The notes under the pieces are model-generated. The model was not told the DNA's origin. It made no database searches and worked only from the letters and a program-made list of their open reading frames with translations. 64,000 nt of DNA from [Eubacterium] eligens ATCC 27750 (GTDB lineage: Bacteria > Bacillota > Clostridia > Lachnospirales > Lachnospiraceae), in the NCBI RefSeq assembly GCF_000146185.1, contig NC_012778.1:1619001-1683000 (forward strand), read 5' to 3'. Each line of letters starts with the position of its first letter. Position 1 is the stretch's first letter. Position numbers and translations under genes: made by a program. Below, in pieces: positions 1-8,815 of the stretch.

Positions 1-1201
1 TATCACCATCAGCCATTCCGCTTATATTCATCTTAGTAATACAGCTAAATTCCGGTGCCGGCCACTTCTGCAGGAGAAGATTTCTGTAATCGCCAATTGG
101 TCTGTTTGATGCTCTGCCAACCGCATTAAGCTTTATATAAGAACCGTCATCAGACACATTTCCACTTTCATCAGTGCCAGACTGCGCCCAGTCACTATCA
201 GGATTGGCGTTCCACTGCCACTGCAGTCCCAAAGTATCTTCTGTGAATTCATCTGTAGTATCTGGCTCACATATTTCATAAACGGCACCAACATCAGGTT
301 TTTCGTACTCCATCACAGGCTCGCCATAATCATTGCCATCTTTCTTAACTCCAATAACAGGCCAGTCATTTTCCCAGCTCATTGGCTGCAGATGTGTTAT
401 TCTGCCTGCTGCATACACATCCTGAAAATGTATGAACCAGTCCTGTCCTGTAACTGTGTCAACCCATGCACCCTGATGAGGTCCATTTACAGGCGAATCT
501 CCTTGTCTCATAACCACTTTATACTCATATGGTCCAAACACATTTTTCGACCTTAACACTGTCTGCCAGCCTGTCTTAACACCGCCAGCCGGTGCAAATA
601 TATAATACCATCCGTTTCGCTTATACATCTTAGGACCTTCTATTGTAATCTGGTCATTTAAGTTACCGTCAAATATAATCTTTTCCTCACCAATAAGCCC
701 CATTCCATCTGGCTGCATCTCTACCATATGAAGCACACTCTTGTATCCGATACGGCTCTTGGCAACTCCTGCAACAAGATATGCCTTTCCATCCTCATCC
801 CAGAATGGGCATGGGTCAATCCAGCCTGCGCCTGGTCTTATATTCACTGGCTTACTCCACTCACCATAAGGGTCTGTTGCTGTAGTCATATATATTCCTT
901 CATCCGGCATTGGGAAGCACACATAATATGTACCCTCATGATATCTTATTGCAGGTGCCCACACTCCGCATCCATGAATTGGATTTCTATATCTGAATTC
1001 TGGAATTTCAGCCAAAATGTAGTTAACAACCTTCCAGTTTACAAGGTCCTTAGAATGAAGCAACGGCATAGCCGGAGCATTAGAAAAGCTTGATGATATC
1101 ATAAAATAATCATCACCGACACGGATTGCGTCCGGATCTGAATAATCAGCGTAAAGTATTGGATTCTTGTATCGTCCATTCCCTAAATCTGCTGTCCACA
1201 T
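1..1201 (-). CDS. Glycoside hydrolase family 43 enzyme (arabinofuranosidase/xylosidase type), 3' end cut off by window
   Basis: The minus strand is open from an ATG at 1201 to the window edge, giving 400 residues with no stop reached. The protein shows the GH43 five-bladed propeller signature: SDPD with likely catalytic base Asp22, IDPCPFWDEDG with the pKa-modulating Asp129, and TIEGPK with the likely general acid Glu188. A second, beta-sandwich-like region (GLQWQWN) begins near residue 315, as in xylosidase-type members. There is no signal peptide (it starts MWTADLGNG), so the enzyme should be cytosolic and act on imported arabino- or xylo-oligosaccharides. AGAGG lies eight bases before the start. 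Exact substrate cannot be told from sequence. Family call is firm. Confidence 0.9.
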   Translation of the reverse strand, partial: MWTADLGNGRYKNPILYADYSDPDAIRVGDDYFMISSSFSNAPAMPLLHSKDLVNWKVVNYILAEIPEFRYRNPIHGCGVWAPAIRYHEGTYYVCFPMPDEGIYMTTATDPYGEWSKPVNIRPGAGWIDPCPFWDEDGKAYLVAGVAKSRIGYKSVLHMVEMQPDGMGLIGEEKIIFDGNLNDQITIEGPKMYKRNGWYYIFAPAGGVKTGWQTVLRSKNVFGPYEYKVVMRQGDSPVNGPHQGAWVDTVTGQDWFIHFQDVYAAGRITHLQPMSWENDWPVIGVKKDGNDYGEPVMEYEKPDVGAVYEICEPDTTDEFTEDTLGLQWQWNANPDSDWAQSGTDESGNVSDDGSYIKLNAVGRASNRPIGDYRNLLLQKWPAPEFSCITKMNISGMADGD

Positions 1202-1351
1202 ATATGACCTCTTTCTGCCAGTTTACGGCTCAATAATTTATTTCTGCTTATGCAGATATTTCTCTGCTATCATATTACAACAGTTAAATAAGAATTTCCA
1301 GTACTTTTGTGAAGTTATTTTATAAAAGTTTTTTAGTTGACATTTTATTAT

Positions 1352-1377
1352 TAAGTATTCTGCGCTTAAACCGATAT
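1352..1377 (+). promoter_or_regulatory. Possible sigma-28 (SigD/FliA)-type promoter
   Basis: ACCGATAT at 1370-1377 resembles the sigma-28 -10 box GCCGATAA, and TAAG at 1352-1355 lies 14 bases before it. The gene it would serve starts at 1424, leaving a leader of about 40 bases. A TTGACA nearby (about 1338) has no matching -10 at usual spacing. The match is imperfect and gains weight only because the convergent neighbour has a better copy. Confidence 0.4.
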
Positions 1378-1423
1378 TATATATAACCGTGTTCATTGCT
1401 GAATATGAAAGGCGGGTATACTT

Positions 1424-2626
1424 ATGATAATTGCAGACAGCAACATGAGTATGTCTTCAAGAAGACACTACTCACAAAAGGTATCAAGCGGCATGGTCGC
1501 AGCAGGCAGCTCTGGTAACTCCTTTAGTTTTGGAATGAGCCAGGCAAGAAGCAGCTTAAGCCAGAAAGAATCATATTTTAGTAATTCTTCTGATTCTTCG
1601 GGCAGAAAGTATGACGACATGTTTCTGATGATGCCACTCTACAATCGTTCTGGCAGACTTAATGTCCCGGACGATTCTTCTAAAACGGATTGGGCTGGTG
1701 AGGAATCACCAGAAGGCACGGAGGCTTTAACACCTGCTTACAACAAAGCCAGCTTAGTTTCTATGCGGCAGAATGTAAGCTTCAGTTACACAGAAATAAC
1801 AAGAAAGGTTTATATGTCCCTGTTGGATTTTATTCAATCTCTGTCTTTCCGTGGAATGTTTCATGATACTGACAGTTTATCCTGCAATTCAGTCTCTGAC
1901 ACATCTTCATCTGACAAAGCCTCAAAAACCCTTTCTATTACTAACCAGATTTCTCCTACTGTGTGGACTGTAAGAACCAGATATTCTTCAACCTATGAAG
2001 AAAAGGAAAGCACTTCATTTTCAACAACCGGAACTGTTAAAACAGCAGACGGCAGGAAACTTAATTTTAATCTTGATATGACCATGTCACGCAGATACAT
2101 GGAAGAACACAGCATTGAATTTGTTTCAAGCTTTGATACCGTACTGACAGATCCTCTTGTTATTAATCTTGGAAGCAATCCTGTTTCTGTTTCTGATAAG
2201 TCCTTTAGTTTTGACATTGATGGTGATGGTAAAGACGAGACTATTGCACAGATGAATCCTGAAAGTGGCTTTCTTGCTCTTGATAAGAACGGCGACGGAA
2301 TTATCAATGACGGCAGCGAGCTGTTCGGAACCAAGACCGGTAATGGCTTTTCCGAGCTTGCAGAATACGATTCTGACGGCAACGGCTGGATTGATGAAAA
2401 TGATGAAGTCTATGACCAGTTAAAGGTCTGGGTTAAAGATGAGAATGGCAAGGACAAGCTCTTATCACTTAAGGAAGCCAATGTCGGTGCAATCTGTCTT
2501 GGCAGCTCCAAAACAACATTTCATGTAACTGATGATGATAACAATCTTAAAGCTAAAGTACGAAGCAGCGGCATGTATCTTCATGAAGACGGCAGCGCCG
2601 GTTCTGTACAGCAGGTGGATTTCTAA
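1424..2626 (+). CDS. Uncharacterised protein with calcium-loop (EF-hand/dockerin-like) repeats
   Basis: The gene encodes a 400-residue protein that I do not recognise as a named family. The first 250 residues are Ser/Thr-rich and low in recognisable domains. The C-terminal third has three Asp/Asn-rich loops typical of calcium binding: DIDGDGKDE near 264, DKNGDGIINDGSELFG near 287 and DSDGNGWIDENDEV near 316, like loops in secreted or surface calcium-binding proteins. No signal peptide or membrane segment is visible, so export, if any, would be non-classical. GGCGG precedes the ATG. A sigma-28-like promoter lies upstream, and a shared terminator separates it from the convergent coiled-coil gene. 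A link to motility is inference only. Confidence 0.7.
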   Translation: MIIADSNMSMSSRRHYSQKVSSGMVAAGSSGNSFSFGMSQARSSLSQKESYFSNSSDSSGRKYDDMFLMMPLYNRSGRLNVPDDSSKTDWAGEESPEGTEALTPAYNKASLVSMRQNVSFSYTEITRKVYMSLLDFIQSLSFRGMFHDTDSLSCNSVSDTSSSDKASKTLSITNQISPTVWTVRTRYSSTYEEKESTSFSTTGTVKTADGRKLNFNLDMTMSRRYMEEHSIEFVSSFDTVLTDPLVINLGSNPVSVSDKSFSFDIDGDGKDETIAQMNPESGFLALDKNGDGIINDGSELFGTKTGNGFSELAEYDSDGNGWIDENDEVYDQLKVWVKDENGKDKLLSLKEANVGAICLGSSKTTFHVTDDDNNLKAKVRSSGMYLHEDGSAGSVQQVDF

Positions 2627-2632
2627 TTATTA

Positions 2633-2659
2633 AGGGCGGGTGAATCAATCACCCGCCCT
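2633..2659. terminator. Shared hairpin terminator between convergent genes
   Basis: Perfect 11-bp GC-rich stem (2633-2643 with 2649-2659) and a 5-base loop, placed between the stops of the two convergent genes. Neither side has a strong T tract, so termination efficiency is uncertain. Confidence 0.65.
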
Positions 2660-2667
2660 GTTCATTC

Positions 2668-3666
2668 CTAGAAATTCAAATCAATATCAATTCCCTTAAT
2701 ATCCTCATTAAGCAGCTTATTATCTTTCATTATCCTGACTATCTGCTTCTGGGCTTCAGTTACATAGTCGACATCATTGCTTCTTATATTGGCATTCATC
2801 TCTAACTTGTCAGCCTCTGCCTGTCCCTCAATAATCTCTTCCTGTTCTTTTCTTTCCTTGCGCTTTTCGTCAATCTTTTCCTGCTGTTCTTCCTGTTTCT
2901 TCTCTGCTTCGTCAGCTTTTTCCTTATTCTCTTCTACCTTGTCATCAATGTTGTCTTTACCTTCATTTACAAGCAGATTCTTAACCTCTCCCTCAACAGC
3001 ACCTATTATCTGGTCTGCTGAATCCTGTGCCTTTAGCATTTCCTGAGATTTATCCCTGTCGATTTCGGCAAGTGCAATTGAAGCTGTCGTGCATGCAATC
3101 TTAAGCTCCTTCTGACCAATTTCATCCTTAAAATGTATCTGTGATGAATTCAGCTTAAGCACTTTCTCCTGATACTCTGTAAGCGGAGTATTCTGTAATT
3201 CCTTTAAACGGTCAAGTTCTTCTTTTGAAAATGTGTCCTCAGCCGAACCATATCGGTTATTCTGGTATTTTTCAAGCAGTTCAAGGTCTTTTTGTTCCTG
3301 TGAATCCATATCAACACCATAATCTGCGCGGTAAGCCTCTTTTTCATTTTCCAAACCACTAACCTTATTCTTAAGTTCTGTGATTTCATCAAGCTTATTA
3401 AGCTTATCGAGCTTCATATCCTCAATATTCTTATCCCTCATATCAGCAGATTTCCATGCATCAGATATAAGCTTCATAGCCTGCTTTCTGGCTCTGAGCC
3501 TTTTAGCATCAATCTGGTTATCATTGTATGGCTTCAGATTAAGCTCTGATACATTAATTGTCTTTCTATTCCTGGGTTGCTTTGAATTATCAGTATTCTT
3601 ATCTGCATTATCTATTCCCTGTACAGCTGCCTGATTATTCATTGTGCTTCTTATCGTAAGTGACAT
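2668..3666 (-). CDS. Uncharacterised coiled-coil protein
   Basis: This 332-residue, highly charged protein has no signal peptide or membrane span. Its N-terminus is polar and probably disordered (about 1-45). Long heptad-rich stretches follow (about 75-130 and 195-290), with runs rich in Glu, Lys and Gln, so an elongated coiled coil is likely. AAGGAGGG sits four bases before the ATG. A good sigma-28-like box (GCCGATAT) lies about 63 bases upstream. It faces the calcium-loop gene and shares its terminator. I do not recognise the family. The joint promoter type suggests both belong to one regulon, perhaps motility, but no domain proves it. Confidence 0.7.
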   Translation of the reverse strand: MSLTIRSTMNNQAAVQGIDNADKNTDNSKQPRNRKTINVSELNLKPYNDNQIDAKRLRARKQAMKLISDAWKSADMRDKNIEDMKLDKLNKLDEITELKNKVSGLENEKEAYRADYGVDMDSQEQKDLELLEKYQNNRYGSAEDTFSKEELDRLKELQNTPLTEYQEKVLKLNSSQIHFKDEIGQKELKIACTTASIALAEIDRDKSQEMLKAQDSADQIIGAVEGEVKNLLVNEGKDNIDDKVEENKEKADEAEKKQEEQQEKIDEKRKERKEQEEIIEGQAEADKLEMNANIRSNDVDYVTEAQKQIVRIMKDNKLLNEDIKGIDIDLNF

Positions 3667-3728
3667 ATACCCTCCTTGTCATAATCCTATCCCAAACTCC
3701 TTTTCGGGAATCACATTAGTTTAACTAT

Positions 3729-3755
3729 ATATCGGCATATGTACCACCATTATTA
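3729..3755 (-). promoter_or_regulatory. Probable sigma-28 (SigD/FliA)-type promoter
   Basis: On the minus strand TAAT (3755-3752) is followed after 15 bases by GCCGATAT (3736-3729). This matches seven of eight bases of the sigma-28 -10 box GCCGATAA, with the usual 15-base gap. The start codon is 63 bases downstream. Confidence 0.5.
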
Positions 3756-3765
3756 TAGTCAGTTC

Positions 3766-3794
3766 TTGTTTATAATGAATAAATATGATATAGT
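3766..3794 (+). promoter_or_regulatory. Sigma-A promoter for the 174-residue membrane protein
   Basis: TTGTTT (3766-3771), 17 bases, TATAGT (3789-3794). The start codon lies about 30 bases downstream, behind GAGGGGAG. Confidence 0.55.
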
Positions 3795-3824
3795 CTTACT
3801 ATCAATTTATCATGAGGGGAGATT

Positions 3825-4349
3825 ATGATGAAATTTGCAAAAGGAACTGATAAAGTGTTGACAATCATATACACTGTTTTCAGTGTTTTACTTATTGCCA
3901 CATTTATATTATTACTTATATATGCAGGAGGTCTTATGAACAATGCCGGCGGCAGTATTATTAAAGCTGGCAGCTATTCACCTGATGATTACACAGCAGG
4001 ATATAGATTTATGGGACATTTATTTTATGGTGGACTTTCTTTCACAGCATCTGTTTTCTTATATATAATTGCTATATATGCAGCACTTTTTGCTTTACCA
4101 CTTATAATAATTACAATATTTGCTTATGTTGGCATGGCATTATATAAGAAAACGCATAATCCAAAACACATAAAACGCAATCTTATTGTTAAAATCGTAT
4201 ATACCGCAATATGGACAATACTTGCACTTATAATGACAATCAATGATGTTGGATTTGTTGTTATGTTCGTAATACTGGCTCTTGTATTATCGCTTCTTTT
4301 CGGTGCTTTGTACGGCATGACCAATCATGAATATTTTTCCGAATACTAA
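3825..4349 (+). CDS. Small multispanning membrane protein of unknown function
   Basis: The 174-residue product is mostly hydrophobic, with four or five likely membrane segments (about 10-33, 70-108 as one or two spans, 121-141 and 145-166). No catalytic or transport motif is visible, and I do not recognise the family. GAGGGGAG precedes two adjacent ATG codons (3825 and 3828), either of which could be used. It stands alone between divergent and convergent neighbours, with its own promoter and a shared terminator with nrdD. Confidence 0.7.
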   Translation: MMKFAKGTDKVLTIIYTVFSVLLIATFILLLIYAGGLMNNAGGSIIKAGSYSPDDYTAGYRFMGHLFYGGLSFTASVFLYIIAIYAALFALPLIIITIFAYVGMALYKKTHNPKHIKRNLIVKIVYTAIWTILALIMTINDVGFVVMFVILALVLSLLFGALYGMTNHEYFSEY

Positions 4350-4353
4350 AATA

Positions 4354-4388
4354 ATGGCAGGACACGATATTAATCCATGTCCTGCCAT
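4354..4388. terminator. Bidirectional terminator between membrane protein gene and nrdD
   Basis: Perfect 11-bp stem (4354-4364 with 4378-4388) around a 13-base loop, between convergent stops at 4349 and 4402. Flanks are A/T-rich on both sides. Confidence 0.7.
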
Positions 4389-4401
4389 ATTATATTTAAT
4401 C

Positions 4402-6582
4402 TTACAGATGAAGCACTCTCTCTTTAATCTCCTGAGTTCTTCCCTGATTCCAGAACTGTGTCCCAATATATCCACAAGTACGTCTTGCAACATTCATCTT
4501 ATCCTGATTACGGTTTCCGCAGTTAGGGCATTCCCATATAAGCTTTCCGTCATCATCAGTTATAATCTGAATCTGTCCTGTGTAACCACATTCCTGACAG
4601 TAATCACTCTTAGTATTAAGCTCCGCATACATAATATTATCATAAATGTACTGCATAACCTTAAGTACTGCAGGAATATTATTCTGCATATCAGGAACCT
4701 CAACATAGCTGATAGCACCACCTGGGGATAATTCCTGGAACTGTGATTCGAATTTCAGTTTATCAAATGCATTGATATTCTCTGTTACATGAACATGATA
4801 ACTGTTAGTTATATAGTTCTTATCTGTTACACCGGCAATCTTACCGAATCTCTTCTGTAAACACTTAGCAAACTTGTAAGTTGTTGATTCAAGTGGTGTA
4901 CCATAAAGTGAGAAATCAATATTAGTCTCTGCCGCCCATTTCTTACATATATCGTTAAGATGTTTCATTACCTCAAGTGCAAATTCTGTACCATCTGGCT
5001 TAGTATGTGTAACACCCTTCATGTAATATGTACACTCGCAAAGTCCTGCATATCCAAGAGAAATTGTTGAATATCCGCCATAAAGAAGCTTATCAATTGT
5101 TTCACCCTTCTTAAGTCTTGCAAGTGCACCATTCTGCCAGAGAATTGGAGCAACATCTGAAGGTGTTCCTTTAAGTCTGTAATGTCTACACATAAGTGCT
5201 CTCTTACAGAGTTCCAGTCTCTCATCAAGGATACTCCAGAATTTATCCATATCCTTTCCTGATGAGCAGGCAACATCAACAAGGTTAAGAGTTACAACTC
5301 CCTGATTAAATCTGCCATAATACTTTGGCTTTCCTGTTTCCGGATCAATATATGGTGTAAGGAAGCTTCTGCATCCCATACATGGGAAACACTGTCCATT
5401 GCCATTGGCATCAACCTTTAATTCCTTCATCTTCTTTTCAGATATATAATCAGGAACCATTCTCTTAGCTGTACATTCTGCTGCCAGCTTTGTAAGTTCC
5501 CAATACTTGCTGCCTTCTCTTATATTGTCCTCCTCAAGAACATATATAAGCTTAGGGAAAGCTGGTGTAATCCATACACCCTTCTCATTCTTAACACCCT
5601 GCATTCTCTGCTTAAGAACTTCCTCTGTAACAAGAGCCAGATCTTCTCTTGTTCTTCCTTCTGGAACTTCATCAAGGTACATAAATACAGTAACGAATGG
5701 AGCCTGACCATTAGTTGTCATAAGTGTGATAACCTGATACTGAATCATCTGGACGCCACGCTTAATCTCATCTCTTACACGAAGTTCAGCGACCTCTTTA
5801 ATCTTCTCTTCTGATGCTTCTATTCCTGTTCTCTCAAATTCATCCCTTACCTGACCAATAAATTTCTCACGGCTCACCTGAACAAACGGAGCAAGATGTG
5901 CAAGTGATATACTCTGTCCGCCATACTGTGAACTTGCAATCTGTGCAATTGCCTGAGTTGCAATATTACATGCTGTAGAAAAGCTGTGTGGCTTCTCAAT
6001 CATAGTCTCGCTTATTACAGTTCCATTCTGTAACATATCCTCAAGATTGACAAGACAGCAGTTATGCATATGCTGTGCAAAATAATCTGCATCATGGAAA
6101 TGTATAAGTCCCTGCTCATGTGCATCAACAATATCTGCTGGGAGAAGAAGTCTTTTAGTAATGTCCTTACTTACCTCTCCTGCCATATAATCTCTCTGCA
6201 CACTGTTAACAGTAGGATTCTTATTAGAATTTTCCTGCTTTACTTCCTCATTATTACACTCAAGAAGGCTTAATATCTGCTCATCTGTTGAATTAGACTT
6301 ACGCACAAGCGCTCTCTTATAACGATATGTAATATACTTTCTTGCAACTGCAAATGCTCTTAAATTCATAATCTGGTTTTCTACAAGATCCTGAATTTCC
6401 TCAACACTTAATGAACGGTTCATTTCTTTACAGATGCTCTCAACATTATTAGATATTGTTTCAATCTGTTCTTCTGACAGTCTTTCGCTATGGACAACTT
6501 CCATATTAGCTTTTGATACGGCGGCCATGATTTTACTTATATCAAATGTAACCTCCGACCCACTTCTTTTAATAATTTTCAT
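4402..6582 (-). CDS. nrdD: Anaerobic (class III) ribonucleoside-triphosphate reductase
   Basis: The enzyme reduces ribonucleoside triphosphates to deoxyribonucleotides using a glycyl radical and works only without oxygen. The 726 residues begin with an ATP-cone regulatory domain (about 1-90), followed by the large catalytic barrel. A zinc site is formed by Cys662, Cys665, Cys685 and Cys688, and RRTCGYIG carries the radical glycine at Gly704. Length is usual for the family. The activating enzyme gene nrdG, often directly downstream, is not here: the next gene faces the other way. Expression is probably under NrdR, since two matching boxes overlap the promoter. GAGGG lies about eight bases before the ATG. 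Confidence 0.96.
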   Translation of the reverse strand: MKIIKRSGSEVTFDISKIMAAVSKANMEVVHSERLSEEQIETISNNVESICKEMNRSLSVEEIQDLVENQIMNLRAFAVARKYITYRYKRALVRKSNSTDEQILSLLECNNEEVKQENSNKNPTVNSVQRDYMAGEVSKDITKRLLLPADIVDAHEQGLIHFHDADYFAQHMHNCCLVNLEDMLQNGTVISETMIEKPHSFSTACNIATQAIAQIASSQYGGQSISLAHLAPFVQVSREKFIGQVRDEFERTGIEASEEKIKEVAELRVRDEIKRGVQMIQYQVITLMTTNGQAPFVTVFMYLDEVPEGRTREDLALVTEEVLKQRMQGVKNEKGVWITPAFPKLIYVLEEDNIREGSKYWELTKLAAECTAKRMVPDYISEKKMKELKVDANGNGQCFPCMGCRSFLTPYIDPETGKPKYYGRFNQGVVTLNLVDVACSSGKDMDKFWSILDERLELCKRALMCRHYRLKGTPSDVAPILWQNGALARLKKGETIDKLLYGGYSTISLGYAGLCECTYYMKGVTHTKPDGTEFALEVMKHLNDICKKWAAETNIDFSLYGTPLESTTYKFAKCLQKRFGKIAGVTDKNYITNSYHVHVTENINAFDKLKFESQFQELSPGGAISYVEVPDMQNNIPAVLKVMQYIYDNIMYAELNTKSDYCQECGYTGQIQIITDDDGKLIWECPNCGNRNQDKMNVARRTCGYIGTQFWNQGRTQEIKERVLHL

Positions 6583-6662
6583 ACTTCAAACCCTCACATA
6601 AACACTTTCATGTCCCCATGAATAATCATTAATAACACCATGTGAAATCATACACATGAAAA

Positions 6663-6708
6663 AAATCTGCTGGGAACCCAGTATCCATGCGGTTTCCCAA
6701 GCAGATTT
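6663..6708 (-). terminator. Terminator-like hairpin overlapping the nrdD transcription start
   Basis: On the minus strand AAATCTGCTTGGGAA (6708-6694) pairs with TTCCCAGCAGATTT (6676-6663), with one bulged T, and is followed by TTTTTTT. It should end the GGDEF-gene transcript. The nrdD promoter lies immediately upstream, so nrdD RNA would begin inside the first arm of this stem. Confidence 0.7.
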
Positions 6709-6709
6709 G

Positions 6710-6760
6710 ATTATACAACATATAGGCTTGCAAGTCAATCAAAAACACAATATCTTGTAA
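6710..6760 (-). promoter_or_regulatory. nrdD promoter overlapped by two NrdR boxes
   Basis: A near-consensus promoter reads TTGACT (6738-6733), 17 bases, TATAAT (6715-6710). Two sites resemble the NrdR consensus ACACWATATATWGTGT as I recall it: ACACAATATCTTGTAA at 6745-6760 (13 of 16) and ATACAACATATAGGCT at 6713-6728 (12 of 16), read on the plus strand. They start 32 bases apart, the three-turn spacing known for NrdR pairs. One box covers the spacer and -10, and the other lies just upstream of the -35. This fits repression when dATP is plentiful. Confidence 0.75.
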
Positions 6761-6773
6761 TAAAATATATTAA

Positions 6774-8576
6774 TTAATTATTTTCAGACTCAGCAATAAT
6801 ATTAATAAGAGAAGCTGCTACCACAGCCATTTCTATTTCATACTCAGCCCACTGTGACGATTCCTTACAACGGTCTATTGTAAATATTCCCTTAACATTG
6901 TTCTGTGTTCCGACTATGCAATGTATAGTAGAAAAAACTCTCTTTTCTCTCATTGCCATACCAAATTCCGGTGCAATATCTGTCTGTCTTCCAACAAATC
7001 CAATAGCAACATGATTCTTCCCGCCAAGGAGCTTCCTGAATTCTTCTGTATTAACATAGTCTGCACTCATTGGACCACCCAGTTCTACCCCGATATAATA
7101 TGTCCTGTTAAGGTTAGGCCCCCAATACAGATTAATACTGTCAAGCTTAAAAGAATCATACATATGATGAAGCAGTTCATCAACAGCTTTTCTTCCATCC
7201 TGTGCAAATTCTTCCATTATTCCTGACAGAAAACGAAGTTCTTTCATCTCTCTGCCATCATTAACATTCTTATCCTTTGTATTAAGCGAATTCTCATACG
7301 ATTCCTTATGAAGATCATCTCTGAAAAATACATATCTGTCTCTTCCCTTTTCCTTAGCAACATACAGACAATAATCAGCTTTTTTGAAAAGCTCTTCGTA
7401 TTCTGTGCCATTATTTGGACTATATGATGCTCCGATAGAACATGTTATCATCAGGTCTTCAAAATCATCAACAAATTCCCATTTAATCTGCGTTCTTATT
7501 GCTCTTAACATTCCTCGCAACGCATGCTCATCATTAATTCCATTAAACACAATGATAAATTCATCGCCACCTATTCTTCCGACGACTCCATCCTCACCGA
7601 CTACTTCCTTAAGCTTTCGTCCTACTCTTGCAAGAATCTTATCTCCATACATATGGCCATACACATCATTGACCTTCTTAAAATGATCCACATCAAGAAC
7701 AGCTATTGTGACCCTGTTATTCTTTTCTTCTTTAAGGCACTTTACAGCATAAGCAGTTATTGTTTTCTTATTATATACATGCGTAAGAGAATCAAACTGT
7801 AATTCTTCTATCATATCTGAAATCTGGTTATAACTACGGTTATCTGCCTCTGGAATAACCCTGCCAACAACAATCTTTCTTCCATCGCTCTTGGTCATAA
7901 CAGTTCCGATGAATCTCAATGTTTCCATAACCTTGTTATATGTACGCATGCTGGTCTTAAACTTTGTTGAGAATGTCTGTGTATATGAACGCACCTCAGA
8001 TATAAAATTAGTGAACATTTCCTTATCACTTTTCTCTATATATCCTTCTGTAAGCATCTGTCTCTTCCAGTCATCAATATCAGCCTTGTATATAATATCT
8101 CGTGAATCAACATCATATCTGTACATACTGAAAATATTATTATCCCTATTATATGTAAATGTGTATTCACGGTCTAATCCAAGAAGCATCTTATGCTTTG
8201 ATACATCATCCCTGAGACTCTTATTAGCTTCTTCTATTGATTCAACATCGACAATCTCAATATCTCTCATATGTCCATTGCCAGCACCGCGCTGCTGATA
8301 CACAAAAAGATGATTATACCTTTCCTCTCCCTGTGCATTAATAAACTTAAACATTCCACTCTTGGCGGTACCATCATAATTTTCTATGAAATCTATCAGC
8401 CTTTCTTTATCCTGTGGTGCTACCACTTCAAGAAGTGTATCTACAATGCGTCCGAAATATTCTTCAAATGCTTTATTAGAAACACTTACTACACAATATT
8501 TGTCAACAGATGCAATTCTCCTGCTCATCTTGTGTACAATTTCAAATTTTTCTTTTTCTGTCGCTTTATTATCCAT
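6774..8576 (-). CDS. GGDEF diguanylate cyclase with sensory regions
   Basis: The 600-residue protein has an intact GGDEF motif at 336-340 in a domain of about 255-420, so it probably makes cyclic di-GMP from two GTP. No RxxD inhibitory site is seen just before GGDEF, which suggests no product feedback at that site. The N-terminal 250 residues look like one or two PAS-type sensor regions. The last 160 residues (about 440-600) look like a GAF-type domain. No membrane span is visible, so it is likely cytosolic. GAGG is eight bases before the ATG, and a clear promoter lies 60 bases upstream. A hairpin separates it from nrdD. The signal it senses is unknown. Confidence 0.9.
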   Translation of the reverse strand: MDNKATEKEKFEIVHKMSRRIASVDKYCVVSVSNKAFEEYFGRIVDTLLEVVAPQDKERLIDFIENYDGTAKSGMFKFINAQGEERYNHLFVYQQRGAGNGHMRDIEIVDVESIEEANKSLRDDVSKHKMLLGLDREYTFTYNRDNNIFSMYRYDVDSRDIIYKADIDDWKRQMLTEGYIEKSDKEMFTNFISEVRSYTQTFSTKFKTSMRTYNKVMETLRFIGTVMTKSDGRKIVVGRVIPEADNRSYNQISDMIEELQFDSLTHVYNKKTITAYAVKCLKEEKNNRVTIAVLDVDHFKKVNDVYGHMYGDKILARVGRKLKEVVGEDGVVGRIGGDEFIIVFNGINDEHALRGMLRAIRTQIKWEFVDDFEDLMITCSIGASYSPNNGTEYEELFKKADYCLYVAKEKGRDRYVFFRDDLHKESYENSLNTKDKNVNDGREMKELRFLSGIMEEFAQDGRKAVDELLHHMYDSFKLDSINLYWGPNLNRTYYIGVELGGPMSADYVNTEEFRKLLGGKNHVAIGFVGRQTDIAPEFGMAMREKRVFSTIHCIVGTQNNVKGIFTIDRCKESSQWAEYEIEMAVVAASLINIIAESENN

Positions 8577-8638
8577 GTTGGTACCTCATGCTATTTACTA
8601 TTAATTCTTAATAACTAATTCCGAATTTTGATAATAAA

Positions 8639-8667
8639 ATTATATTATATACATGACGATTTTACAA
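8639..8667 (-). promoter_or_regulatory. Sigma-A promoter of the GGDEF gene
   Basis: TTGTAA (8667-8662), 17 bases, TATAAT (8644-8639) on the minus strand, about 60 bases before the start codon. Confidence 0.65.
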
Positions 8668-8695
8668 GTGTTCTAAAGTACATCCCTTAATTTTT

Positions 8696-8768
8696 TTGGT
8701 ACTTTAGTACCAATACAAAATATTGTATTTTCTTTTGCATAACAACATGTTATAATACAATATATTGT
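8696..8768. promoter_or_regulatory. Cluster of three palindromes in the divergent promoter region
   Basis: TTGGTACT-TT-AGTACCAA is a perfect inverted repeat at 8696-8713. It abuts ATACAA-AATA-TTGTAT at 8713-8728. A third, ACAATATATTGT at 8757-8768, covers the predicted start of transcription of the 53-residue gene. The second and third share the arms ACAA and TTGT. They look like operators of an unidentified regulator. Confidence 0.45.
8748..8756 (+). promoter_or_regulatory. Extended -10 promoter for the 53-residue protein
   Basis: TGT-TATAAT at 8748-8756 is an extended -10 element with no good -35 at normal spacing. The leader to the ATG at 8816 would be about 53 bases. Confidence 0.55.
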
Positions 8769-8815
8769 TGGTTTTAGCTTGAAAGCATTATTATTAAATA
8801 TGAGGAGGGTTTCTA

